Below are positions 6,896 through 13,523 of a DNA stretch of 13,668 bases, in pieces; position 1 is the first letter of the stretch, and each line of letters starts with the position of its first letter. The notes beneath the pieces were generated by a model. It was not told where the DNA came from. It saw nothing but the letters and a program-made list of their open reading frames with translations, and did no database searches. The DNA is taken from contig JAFAFP010000133.1 in the NCBI GenBank assembly GCA_023423415.1, positions 1 to 13,668 of the forward strand, given 5' to 3'. The translations under genes were made by a program, and so were the position numbers. This DNA comes from Pseudomonadota bacterium. Its GTDB lineage: Bacteria; Pseudomonadota; Alphaproteobacteria; Rhizobiales; Xanthobacteraceae.

Positions 6896-6901
6896 AGCAA
6901 C

Positions 6902-6908
6902 GAGAAGG
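6902..6908 (+). promoter_or_regulatory. Ribosome binding site fixing the coxD GTG start
   Basis: GAGAAGG lies 7 bases before the GTG at 6916. The frame is open further upstream to a TTG at 6853, but that stretch reads through the 6855-6895 palindrome and has no ribosome site, so the GTG is preferred. Confidence 0.65.
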
Positions 6909-6915
6909 TTCGCAA

Positions 6916-7845
6916 GTGGCCACATCCGCCCCACGTCCCGTCCCGACCTCAATCGACGACACGCTGAAGCTTCTGACCGCCGGCCACTATGTCGGCGACC
7001 GCTCGCTGGCGACGGTGCTGTTTCTGGCGCTGAAAATGGGGCGGCCGCTCTTTCTTGAAGGCGAGGCGGGTGTCGGTAAGACCGAGATCGCGAAAGTGCT
7101 GAGCGAGACGCTCGGCCGCAGGCTGATCCGCCTGCAATGCTATGAAGGCCTCGATGTCTCGGCCGCCGTCTATGAATGGAATTACGCGGCGCAGATGATC
7201 GCTATTCGTCTTGGCGAGGCCGAAGGCAATACCGATCGCCAGCGGCTGGAAGGCGACGTGTTCTCCGAGCGTTTCCTGATCAAGCGGCCGTTGCTACAGG
7301 CGCTGGAGCCGGATCCATCTGGTGCGCCGGTGCTGCTGATCGACGAACTCGACCGCACCGACGAAGCGTTCGAAGCGTTCCTGCTCGAAGTGCTCGCCGA
7401 TTATCAGGTGACGATCCCGGAAATGGGAACGGTGAAAGCGGAGCATCCGCCGATCGTCATCATCACCTCGAACCGCACGCGCGAAATCCACGACGCGCTG
7501 AAACGGCGCTGCCTTTATCACTGGGTCGGCTATCCCGATGCCGAGCGTGAATTGTCGATCGTGCGCACCAAGGTGCCGGGCATCGCGCAGGCGCTGTCGG
7601 CCGAGATCGTTCATTTCGTGCAGCGGCTGCGCATGCAGGAATTGTTCAAGGCGCCGGGCGTCGCCGAGACGCTGGATTGGGCGACGGCCTTGTCCGAACT
7701 CGACGTGGTCGCGCTCGATCCGGTGACGGTGTCGGATACGCTCGGCGTGCTTCTCAAGTATCAGGACGACATTGCGCGGCTCGATGGCACCAAGGTGAAG
7801 GAAATTCTCGACGATGTGCGGTCGCAGCTTCGCGCCGCGGAGTAA
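6916..7845 (+). CDS. coxD: MoxR-type AAA+ ATPase, CoxD-like
   Basis: 309 residues from a GTG start (MATSAPRPVPTSIDDTLKLL). The AAA+ core shows Walker A GEAGVGKT (49-56), Walker B LLIDELDR (140-147), a sensor 1 region ITSNRTRE (183-190) and the basic RRC segment that follows. In Oligotropha carboxidovorans CoxD is a membrane-associated AAA+ ATPase needed to mature the Mo active site of CO dehydrogenase, including sulfuration of the cofactor, and it works with a VWA-domain partner. That partner, coxE, follows after 2 bases, so the pair is translationally close. The gene heads a second plus-strand operon, separated from coxSLM by the VOC gene and two repeat elements, and so needs its own promoter; none was clear. 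MoxR ATPases also serve other metalloenzymes, but the neighbours favour CoxD. Confidence 0.92.
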   Translation: MATSAPRPVPTSIDDTLKLLTAGHYVGDRSLATVLFLALKMGRPLFLEGEAGVGKTEIAKVLSETLGRRLIRLQCYEGLDVSAAVYEWNYAAQMIAIRLGEAEGNTDRQRLEGDVFSERFLIKRPLLQALEPDPSGAPVLLIDELDRTDEAFEAFLLEVLADYQVTIPEMGTVKAEHPPIVIITSNRTREIHDALKRRCLYHWVGYPDAERELSIVRTKVPGIAQALSAEIVHFVQRLRMQELFKAPGVAETLDWATALSELDVVALDPVTVSDTLGVLLKYQDDIARLDGTKVKEILDDVRSQLRAAE

Positions 7846-7847
7846 TC

Positions 7848-9053
7848 ATGACTGAAACGCCCGGCCGTCTTGCCGAAAATATCGTGTACTTCGCGCGCGC
7901 GTTGCGCGCGGCGGGGATTCCGGTCGGTCCCGGTTCGGTGATGGATGCGCTGGAAGCTCTGCGTGTTGCCGGCATCAATACGCGCGAGGATTTTTATTGG
8001 ACACTGCATGCCGTGTTCGTGAAGCGGCATGAGCATTCGATCCTTTTCCAACAAGCGTTCCAGATATTCTTCCGCAAGCGCGCTTATTTCGATCAACTCA
8101 TGGCGATGATGCTGCCGCAAGTCGTGCAGCAGCCGGATAATGCGCCGCCGCCGCCCGCCGCCAAGCGCGTGCTGGATGCGATGTTCAAGAACGAAAAGCA
8201 GCAGCCGCAGGACAAGAAGGACGTCGAAATCGACGCCCGCCTGACGGTCTCGGATCGCGAGGTGCTGGAAAAGAAGGACTTCGCGCAGATGTCGGCGGCG
8301 GAGATCGCCGAGGCCAAGCAGGCGATCAAGCAACTCGTGCTGCCGCTGGATGAAGTGAAGACCCGCCGGCTGAAGATCTCGCCGCATGGCCACATGATCG
8401 ATATGCGTCGCACGCTGCGCTCCAGCATGAAGGCGGGCGGGGCGGTGATTGATCTTAAATACCTTGGGCCGAAGACGCGTCAGCCGCCGATCGTCGCGTT
8501 GCTCGATATCTCCGGTTCGATGAGCCAGTACACGCGGCTGTTCCTGCATTTCCTGCATGCGGTGACGGATGCGCGCAAGCGCGTCTCCACCTTCCTGTTC
8601 GGCACGCGGCTGACCAATGTGACGCGCGCGCTAAAGCAGAAGGATCCGGATGAAGCATTGGCCGCGTGTTCGGGCGGTGTGCTCGACTGGTCGGGCGGCA
8701 CCCGCATCGCGCCATCGCTTGCGGCGTTCAACCGCGACTGGGGCCGGCGCGTGCTGGGGCAGGGCGCGGTTGTGTTGCTGATCACCGATGGGCTTGAGCG
8801 CGAGCCAGGCGGCCAACTGGCGTTCGAGATGGACCGTCTGCATCGCTCTTGCCGCCGGCTGATCTGGCTCAATCCCTTGTTAAGGTTTGAGGGCTTTGAA
8901 GCGAAGGCGAGCGGCATCAGGATGATGCTGCCGCACGTTGACGAATTGCGGCCGATCCACAACCTCAATGCGATGAAGGATTTGTGTCGGGCGCTGTCCG
9001 CGGATGGCGATGGTAAAGCCGAAGCGAAGTATTGGTTGAACAAGGTCGCGTAA
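7848..9053 (+). CDS. coxE: VWA domain protein, CoxE-like
   Basis: 401 residues from the ATG at 7848, preceded by GGAG (7839-7842) within the coxD end. The N-terminal part (1-200) is helical and typical of the CoxE family (ENIVYFARALRAAGIPVGPG). The C-terminal von Willebrand A domain has a MIDAS site: DISGS (220-224), Thr285 in GGTR, and Asp314 in ITDG. CoxE works with the CoxD ATPase, much as other MoxR and VWA pairs act as chaperones inserting metal; in the CO dehydrogenase system CoxE is linked to completing the Mo-Cu centre. The frame is open upstream to 7677, but this lies inside coxD and is a shadow. The gap to the XdhC gene (62 bases) holds a small 6-bp hairpin (TGAGCT 9057-9062 with AGCTCA 9069-9074) and no terminator. 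Confidence 0.93.
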   Translation: MTETPGRLAENIVYFARALRAAGIPVGPGSVMDALEALRVAGINTREDFYWTLHAVFVKRHEHSILFQQAFQIFFRKRAYFDQLMAMMLPQVVQQPDNAPPPPAAKRVLDAMFKNEKQQPQDKKDVEIDARLTVSDREVLEKKDFAQMSAAEIAEAKQAIKQLVLPLDEVKTRRLKISPHGHMIDMRRTLRSSMKAGGAVIDLKYLGPKTRQPPIVALLDISGSMSQYTRLFLHFLHAVTDARKRVSTFLFGTRLTNVTRALKQKDPDEALAACSGGVLDWSGGTRIAPSLAAFNRDWGRRVLGQGAVVLLITDGLEREPGGQLAFEMDRLHRSCRRLIWLNPLLRFEGFEAKASGIRMMLPHVDELRPIHNLNAMKDLCRALSADGDGKAEAKYWLNKVA

Positions 9054-9115
9054 ACTTGAGCTTGGCTTAGCTCATGTTCAAAGAGTGATTCAGGGTATAG
9101 CCGGAGACGATTCAA

Positions 9116-9451
9116 ATGGCTCAACAATCACTGGCAACCGACGAAGACATCCTCCACGCCGCTGAGGAGTGGCGAAAGGCCGGGCGCGGGGTGGCGCTGG
9201 CCACGGTGGTGGAAACATGGGGCTCGGCGCCGCGGCCGGTCGGCTCCAATCTGGTCATCGACGAGGAAGGCAATTTCCTCGGATCGGTGTCGGGCGGTTG
9301 CGTCGAAGGCGCGGTGGTGACCGAAGCCATCGATGTGATCGAGAGCGGCAAGGCAAAGACATTGGAATTCGGCGTGGCCGACGAGACCGCGTGGAAGGTC
9401 GGGCTGTCCTGCGGCGGCACGATCCGGGTGTATGTGGAGAAGGTGGATTGA
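9116..9451 (+). CDS. XdhC/CoxF-family protein, N-terminal half
   Basis: 111 residues, corresponding only to the N-terminal XdhC_CoxI domain: VALATVVETWGSAPRPVGSNLVI (starting at 26), SVSGGCVEG (57-65) with Cys62, and LSCGG (97-101) with Cys99. XdhC binds the molybdenum cofactor and supports its sulfuration and insertion into xanthine dehydrogenase-type enzymes; CoxF and CoxI belong to the same family. The usual XdhC has a second, Rossmann domain, which here is a separate gene starting at 9448. The protein ends naturally after IRVYVEKVD, so this is a gene split rather than a frameshift within the domain. GGAG at 9103-9106 precedes the ATG by 9 bases. It lies downstream of coxDE, fitting a maturation operon. 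Confidence 0.9.
   Translation: MAQQSLATDEDILHAAEEWRKAGRGVALATVVETWGSAPRPVGSNLVIDEEGNFLGSVSGGCVEGAVVTEAIDVIESGKAKTLEFGVADETAWKVGLSCGGTIRVYVEKVD
9436..9443 (+). promoter_or_regulatory. Ribosome binding site for the TTG start of the XdhC Rossmann gene
   Basis: GGAGAAGG inside the end of the preceding gene lies 4 bases before TTG 9448-9450. The TTG overlaps the preceding TGA stop (TTGA at 9448-9451), suggesting coupled translation. Confidence 0.6.
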
Positions 9452-10140
9452 AACTTTCCATTCTCAAAGCGCTCAACGAAGAGCGCGCCGCGCGCCGTGC
9501 AGCGATTGTCGTGACCGATACGGCGAGCGGCGAACAGCGCCTTGTGAAGGGCGCGGATATTGCGACAGATCCTTTGCGCGATGTCCTCGAAGCGCATATC
9601 CGCAGCGGCAAGAGCGGAATGGAGGAGATTGCAGGCAGCAAGGTGTTTCTCACCGTTCACGTGCCGCCGCCGCGACTTGTCATTACCGGCGCAGTGCATA
9701 TCAGCCAGGCGCTGGCGCCGATGGCGAAGCTGCTCGGTTACGATGTGACAATTGTCGATCCGCGCACGGCATTCGCGACGCCGGAGCGGTTTCCCGATGT
9801 GACCGTGCTGGCGCAATGGCCGAGCGAAGCCTTGCCGCCGCTGAACATCGACCGCTTCACCGCCTTCGTCGCATTGACGCATGATCCGAAGATTGACGAT
9901 CCGGCACTGACGCATGCGCTGTCGAAGGATTGCTTCTATATCGGCGCGCTCGGTTCCAGAAAGACCCATGCGCGCCGTGTCGATCGCCTGAAGGGCGCCG
10001 GGATCGGCGACAACGAGATCGCCCGCATTCATGCGCCGATCGGACTTGATATTGGCGCTGTTTCTCCGCCGGAGATCGCTGTCTCGATCATGGGGCAGAT
10101 CACCGCGCGGCTGCGGCAAAGCCCGGAGGTTGCAATATGA
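9448..10140 (+). CDS. XdhC-family Rossmann-domain protein, C-terminal half
   Basis: 230 residues from a TTG start (MKLSILKALNEERAARRAAIVVTD). The protein begins with the short helix that links XdhC domains, then carries a Rossmann nucleotide-binding fold: strand RLVITGAVHISQALA (76-90), where the family's usual GxGH turn reads GAVH, then VTIVDPRTAFATPERFPD (100-117), and the conserved FYIGALGSRKTHARR (163-177). The end, IHAPIGLDIGAVSPPEIAVSI, is diagnostic for XdhC. It forms a split pair with the preceding gene and probably a two-subunit XdhC that binds or sulfurates molybdopterin cytosine dinucleotide for the CoxL enzyme. The start overlaps the upstream stop (TTGA), and the stop overlaps the next start (ATGA at 10137-10140), a sign of tight coupling. 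The longer upstream frame inside the preceding gene is a shadow. Confidence 0.88.
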   Translation: MKLSILKALNEERAARRAAIVVTDTASGEQRLVKGADIATDPLRDVLEAHIRSGKSGMEEIAGSKVFLTVHVPPPRLVITGAVHISQALAPMAKLLGYDVTIVDPRTAFATPERFPDVTVLAQWPSEALPPLNIDRFTAFVALTHDPKIDDPALTHALSKDCFYIGALGSRKTHARRVDRLKGAGIGDNEIARIHAPIGLDIGAVSPPEIAVSIMGQITARLRQSPEVAI

Positions 10141-11759
10141 AATTTGGTCCCGTCTCACCCGAGGAGGCGCTTGGTGGAACAGCGGTTCACACCATCCGCA
10201 AGGGTGAGCTTGTGCTCAAGAAGGGCACGGTGATCGAAACGTCGCATGTCGCGGCGCTGAAAGCGGCCGGCATTCCTGACATCGTTGTGGCCCGCCTCGA
10301 TGCCGGCGATGTTTCGGAAGACGATGCGGCGGCCGCGATTGCAGAAGCGGCGGCGGGCGAGGGCGTCCGCACGGATGTGGCGTTCACAGGACGCTGCAAT
10401 CTGTTTGCCGAGAAAGCGGGCGTTCTGGTTGTCGATCGCGCGCCGATCGACGCGATCAACCGCATCGACGAAGCCGTCACCGTGGCGACACTGCCGGCGT
10501 ATAAGCCTGTCGTCGAAGGCGAGATGCTGGCGACGGTGAAGATCATTCCGTTCGCCGTATCCGGCGATATCTTCATGTCGGCGATGAAAACGGTGCATCA
10601 GGCCAAGCCGCTGGTGCGCGTTGCGCCCTACAAGATCAAGAAGGTCGGCGTCGTTTCGACATTGCTGCCGGGCCTTGCGCCGAAGGTGATCGACAAGACG
10701 CTGAAGATCACCGACGAGCGGCTGGCGCCGGCCGGTGCGCGCATCGTCGCCGAGCGGCGCGTGCCGCATGATCAGGCGGCGCTGGCAAAGGCGATCCGCG
10801 AGATCGAAAACGAAGGCGCCGAACTCATTATCGTCTTTGGTGCATCGGCCATTGCCGACCGCCGCGACGTGATCCCGTCGGCGATCGAAGCCGTCGGCGG
10901 CAAGATCGAGCATTTCGGCATGCCGGTCGATCCGGGCAATCTGATGCTGATCGGTTCAGCGCACGGGCGTCCGGTGCTCGGTGCGCCGGGTTGCGCACGC
11001 TCGCCCAAGGAAAACGGTTTCGACTGGGTGTTGATGCGTTTGCTCGCCGGACTTGCGGTGACGCGCGAGGACATCACCGGCATGGGCGTCGGTGGTCTGC
11101 TGATGGAAATCGTCACGCGTCCGCAGCCGCGCGAAGAACCGCTGCCGCGTCCGACCGGACGGTTCGCCGCGGTCATTCTTGCGGCTGGCCGCTCCACACG
11201 GATGGGCGGTCCGAACAAGTTGATGGCGGAAATCACGGGCAAGCCGCTGGCGCGGATCGCGGCGGAGGCAGCGTTGAAGTCGCACGCCCAGCCGGTTGTC
11301 GTGGTGACCGGCCATCAACGGCAGACCATCACAGATGCTCTGGCAGACCTCCCCGTACAATTCGCCGACAACCCGGACTTTGCCGAGGGTCTGTCAACGT
11401 CGCTCAGGGCGGGGCTGGCCGCTTTGCCGTCCGATATCGACGGCGCGGTGGTGATGCTGGCGGACATGCCGCAGGTGGATAACGCTCTGATCAACAAACT
11501 GATTTCAGCCTATGACCCGGAAAAGGGGGCGCTGATTGCAGTGCCGGTGATCGATGGCAAGCGCGGCAATCCGGTATTGTGGTCGCGCCGCTTCTTCCCC
11601 GAACTGATGGCGCTGGAAGGCGATGTCGGCGCCCGCCATCTCATTGGAAAATATGGCGAGGCGGTCGTCGAAGTGCCGGTGGCGGGGCAGGCGGCGCTGA
11701 TCGATGTCGATACCCCCGATGCACTTGCGGCGGTGAAGGCGGAGCTCGAGCGGCATTGA
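10137..11759 (+). CDS. Fusion of molybdopterin-binding (MoeA/MogA-like) region and MocA-type nucleotidyltransferase
   Basis: 540 residues in two parts. Residues about 1-165 look like the N-terminal region of MoeA-like proteins, and about 165-330 the MoCF_biosynth molybdopterin-binding fold (VGVVSTLLPGL at 170-180, ELIIVFGASAIADRRDVIP from 229, LGAPGCARSPKENGFDW from 281). After a Pro/Arg-rich linker (330-341), residues 343-535 form an NTP_transf_3 domain: VILAAGRSTRMGGPNK (346-361), ADMP (442-445), GNPVL (478-482) and DVDTP (523-527). MocA-type enzymes use CTP to make the cytosine dinucleotide form of Mo cofactor, the form used by CO dehydrogenase-type enzymes; CTP rather than GTP is inferred from this context. 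The start overlaps the preceding stop (ATGA). It is the last gene before a strong terminator. Confidence 0.88.
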   Translation: MKFGPVSPEEALGGTAVHTIRKGELVLKKGTVIETSHVAALKAAGIPDIVVARLDAGDVSEDDAAAAIAEAAAGEGVRTDVAFTGRCNLFAEKAGVLVVDRAPIDAINRIDEAVTVATLPAYKPVVEGEMLATVKIIPFAVSGDIFMSAMKTVHQAKPLVRVAPYKIKKVGVVSTLLPGLAPKVIDKTLKITDERLAPAGARIVAERRVPHDQAALAKAIREIENEGAELIIVFGASAIADRRDVIPSAIEAVGGKIEHFGMPVDPGNLMLIGSAHGRPVLGAPGCARSPKENGFDWVLMRLLAGLAVTREDITGMGVGGLLMEIVTRPQPREEPLPRPTGRFAAVILAAGRSTRMGGPNKLMAEITGKPLARIAAEAALKSHAQPVVVVTGHQRQTITDALADLPVQFADNPDFAEGLSTSLRAGLAALPSDIDGAVVMLADMPQVDNALINKLISAYDPEKGALIAVPVIDGKRGNPVLWSRRFFPELMALEGDVGARHLIGKYGEAVVEVPVAGQAALIDVDTPDALAAVKAELERH

Positions 11760-11786
11760 GCGCCCGGCATTTGCGAGCATTATTCG

Positions 11787-11808
11787 GATCAAAGCATCGG
11801 CTTTGATC
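11787..11808. repeat. Perfect 9-bp hairpin downstream of the maturation operon
   Basis: GATCAAAGC (11787-11795) and GCTTTGATC (11800-11808) form a perfect 9-bp stem around ATCG. No T-tract follows, so it is not itself an intrinsic terminator. It sits 28 bases after the operon's last stop and 33 bases before the true terminator. It may be a dispersed repeat or a transcript-end structure. Confidence 0.7.
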
Positions 11809-11841
11809 TGACTGGGCAAGTTCCTCAAATGGACTGTTTGG

Positions 11842-11869
11842 CGGTCGCGCATTGCGCGGCCGTTTTTTT
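11842..11869 (+). terminator. Intrinsic terminator of the coxDE-xdhC-mocA operon
   Basis: CGGTCGCGC (11842-11850), loop ATT, GCGCGGCCG (11854-11862) form a 9-bp stem with a single G-U pair, followed directly by seven T residues (11863-11869). It is a textbook rho-independent terminator on the plus strand. It separates the cox maturation operon from the TetR/export unit. Confidence 0.9.
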
Positions 11870-11880
11870 CGATCCCGACC

Positions 11881-11909
11881 TTGCATAATCAACTTGCACT
11901 GACTATGAC
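11881..11909 (+). promoter_or_regulatory. Candidate sigma-70 promoter of the tetR unit
   Basis: TTGCAT (11881-11886) and TATGAC (11904-11909) are spaced by 17 bases. The -10 box overlaps the palindromic operator at 11905-11924, which would allow repression by blocking polymerase. Box quality is only moderate (3 and 4 of 6 consensus bases), so this is inferred mainly from position. Confidence 0.4.
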
Positions 11910-11924
11910 TGACTGGTCAGTCAT
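11905..11924. promoter_or_regulatory. Palindromic operator, probable TetR-family binding site
   Basis: ATGACTGAC (11905-11913) and GTCAGTCAT (11916-11924) are perfect inverted half-sites around a 2-base centre. Each half holds TGACTGAC, and this layout is common for TetR-family operators. It lies 110 bases before the tetR start and overlaps the candidate -10 box, pointing to autoregulation of the tetR-hlyD-ABC operon. Confidence 0.75.
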
Positions 11925-11929
11925 TTTAA

Positions 11930-11977
11930 GCCAAGAAGCCAAGAAGCCAAGAGGCCAAGAGGCCAAGAGGCCAAGAG
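11930..11977. repeat. 8-bp tandem repeat, six copies of GCCAAGAR
   Basis: Six exact head-to-tail 8-mers: two GCCAAGAA then four GCCAAGAG, followed by a degenerate GCTTGAGG partial. The tract starts 5 bases after the operator and ends 56 bases before the tetR ATG, in the predicted leader. Short perfect repeats like this are prone to slippage, so copy number may vary between strains. Confidence 0.92.
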
Positions 11978-12022
11978 GCTTGAGGCCAGGGACGAAGCGC
12001 AAGGCACACATTTCAGAGGTGC

Positions 12023-12027
12023 GGAGG
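12023..12027 (+). promoter_or_regulatory. Ribosome binding site fixing the tetR start
   Basis: GGAGG lies 6 bases before the ATG at 12034. An in-frame ATG at 11905 lies inside the operator and has no ribosome site, so the 12034 start is preferred. Confidence 0.75.
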
Positions 12028-12033
12028 CTGCTC

Positions 12034-12729
12034 ATGTCACAAAAACCGTCGCGTCTCGCGTCACGCCTGGAAGGGCTGCGGCCGGAAAAGCCCGCGTCCG
12101 AGACCAAACCGCAAGGTGCAAAACCGCAGAACGCGCGAGAGGCGCGCAGCGCCGCCCGCAAGGAAGCGATCCTTGCGGCGGCCCTCGATGAGTTTTCCGC
12201 GTCAGGTTTTGCCGCTGCACGGCTGGAGGATGTCGCCAAGCGCGCCGGCGTCGCCAAGGGTACGATCTATCTCTACTTCGCCGACAAGGAGACGCTGTTT
12301 CAGGAACTGGCGCGCTCGATGCTGAGCCCGCTGGTCGGGCATATCGAAAACTTCGCCACTGCCGATGTGCCGTTCCGCGTCCTCGCCGACAACATGGTCG
12401 ATGTGATGGTGCGCGAAGTGCTGAACACGCCACGCAAGGACATCATTCGGCTCATCATCTCGGAAGGTGTGCGCTTTCCGACGCTCGCCGAATTCTATCA
12501 CCGCGAAGTGCTGAGCCGGGTGATCGTCGCGCTGCGTCAGGTGCTGCAACGCGCCGTCGATCGCGGCGAGTTGCATCATAAAGCGCTGATCGAATTTCCC
12601 CAATTGCTCGCGGCGCCGCTGCTTGTTGCGATCATCTGGAACAGCGTGTTCGGTACGCTGTCGCCGCTCGACGCCCGCGCGATGCTGAAGGCCCATCTCG
12701 ACATTCTGCTGGATCGCGGGAGCGCATGA
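12034..12729 (+). CDS. TetR-family transcriptional regulator
   Basis: 231 residues. After a basic, Lys/Arg/Pro-rich N-terminal tail (1-40) comes the TetR DNA-binding domain: RKEAILAAALDEFSASGFAA (42-61), helix-turn-helix TLEDVAKRAGVAKGTIYLYF-like segment at about 63-82 (here RLEDVAKRAG, then VAKGTIYLYF), and DKETLFQEL (84-92). The C-terminal ligand domain is all helical (SEGVRFPTLAEFYHREVLSRV). TetR proteins repress until bound by a small ligand. The near-perfect palindrome upstream is its likely own operator. The stop overlaps the start of the adaptor gene (ATGA at 12726-12729), and the order regulator, HlyD adaptor, ABC ATPase parallels E. coli cecR(ybiH)-ybhGFSR. It probably controls this export operon; its ligand is unknown. 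A link with the cox genes is not indicated. Confidence 0.9.
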   Translation: MSQKPSRLASRLEGLRPEKPASETKPQGAKPQNAREARSAARKEAILAAALDEFSASGFAAARLEDVAKRAGVAKGTIYLYFADKETLFQELARSMLSPLVGHIENFATADVPFRVLADNMVDVMVREVLNTPRKDIIRLIISEGVRFPTLAEFYHREVLSRVIVALRQVLQRAVDRGELHHKALIEFPQLLAAPLLVAIIWNSVFGTLSPLDARAMLKAHLDILLDRGSA

Positions 12730-13523
12730 TGGCGCAGCGAAGGACCATAGCTGCCGTCATCGCGGCCTGCCTCGCACTCGGCCTTACGACAGCGGGATGC
12801 AGCAAGCAGGATGACGGCAAGTTGCAGGGCTGGGTCGAGGGCGATTTCATCTTCGTCAGCCCCGATGAGCAGGGACGCATCGAGGACTTGCTGGTGCGGC
12901 AGGGCGATGCGGTCAAAGAGGGGCAGTTGATCGTCGTCCTTGATTCCGATCTGCAGAAGTCCGATCTCGGCGTGGCGCAGGCGACGCTGACGAACACCAA
13001 GCAGGCCTTCGATCGCGCGCAGCAACTGGCGAAGAGCGGCGCCGGAACGCAAAAGGATTTCGATGTGGCGCAAGCGTTCTATCGTGAAGCGCAGGCGAGA
13101 CTGGACGCCGCGCAGACACGGTTGGCGCGTCGCAAATTGTTCAGCCCGGTCGAGGGCATGGTGCAGCAGGTCTATTATCGCACCGGTGAAACGGTGCCGG
13201 TCGGCCGCTCGATCGTCTCGATCCTGCCGCCCGGCAATGTGAAAGTGCGGTTCTATGTCTCCGAACCGTTGCTGGCGAAGATCGCTATCGACGATCCCAT
13301 CCGCTTCAGTTGCGATGGTTGCCCGCCCGACATGGAAGGCAAGATCATGTTCATCTCGCGCTACGCGGAATATACGCCGCCGGTAATCTATTCGATGGAG
13401 GAGCGGCACAAGCTTGTCTATCTGATCGAGGCGAAGCCGAATGATCCCAAGCCGTTGCGTGTCGGCCAGCCCGTCGATGTCACGCTGCTGCCCAAGGTCG
13501 CTTTGAAATATGGGTCAAAATGA
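12726..13523 (+). CDS. HlyD-family periplasmic adaptor of an ABC export system (YbhG-like)
   Basis: 265 residues. A hydrophobic N-terminus (TIAAVIAACLALGLTTAGC) ends at Cys25 in TAGC, a weak lipobox, so the protein may be a lipoprotein or a secreted or membrane-anchored adaptor. The biotinyl-lipoyl halves are around 45-75 (RIEDLLVRQGDAVKEGQLIV) and 138-168 (LFSPVEGMVQQVYYRTGETV), with a helical hairpin between (77-137). CDGC (196-199) and AEYTPPVIYSMEERHKLVY (214-232) match the YbhG-like branch. Adaptors of this type link an inner-membrane ABC exporter to an outer-membrane channel. Two ATGs (12726 and 12729) are possible; GGGAG (12718-12722) is better spaced from the second. The start overlaps the tetR stop and the stop overlaps the next start (ATGA), so translation is probably coupled. 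The exported substrate is unknown. Confidence 0.9.
   Translation: MMAQRRTIAAVIAACLALGLTTAGCSKQDDGKLQGWVEGDFIFVSPDEQGRIEDLLVRQGDAVKEGQLIVVLDSDLQKSDLGVAQATLTNTKQAFDRAQQLAKSGAGTQKDFDVAQAFYREAQARLDAAQTRLARRKLFSPVEGMVQQVYYRTGETVPVGRSIVSILPPGNVKVRFYVSEPLLAKIAIDDPIRFSCDGCPPDMEGKIMFISRYAEYTPPVIYSMEERHKLVYLIEAKPNDPKPLRVGQPVDVTLLPKVALKYGSK

Noticed and set aside
7761..8558. Minus-strand frame (265 codons) opposite coxD and coxE
   Set aside because: It covers parts of two well-supported genes and has Arg/His/Leu-rich shadow composition.
9430..9460. A frameshift error separating the XdhC halves
   Set aside because: The first protein ends at a natural domain boundary, and the second has its own ribosome site and a family-typical N-terminus.
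9121..10158. Long minus-strand frame (345 codons) opposite the two XdhC genes
   Set aside because: Both XdhC genes show clear domain motifs on the plus strand; the opposing frame has shadow-like composition and no recognisable motif.
11905..12033. TetR start at the ATG at 11905
   Set aside because: It lies inside the operator and near the -10 box, has no ribosome site, and the extension is a low-complexity translation of the 8-bp repeat.
12576..13409. Minus-strand frame (277 codons) opposite tetR and the adaptor gene
   Set aside because: It spans the junction of two genes with clear family motifs and has no motif of its own.
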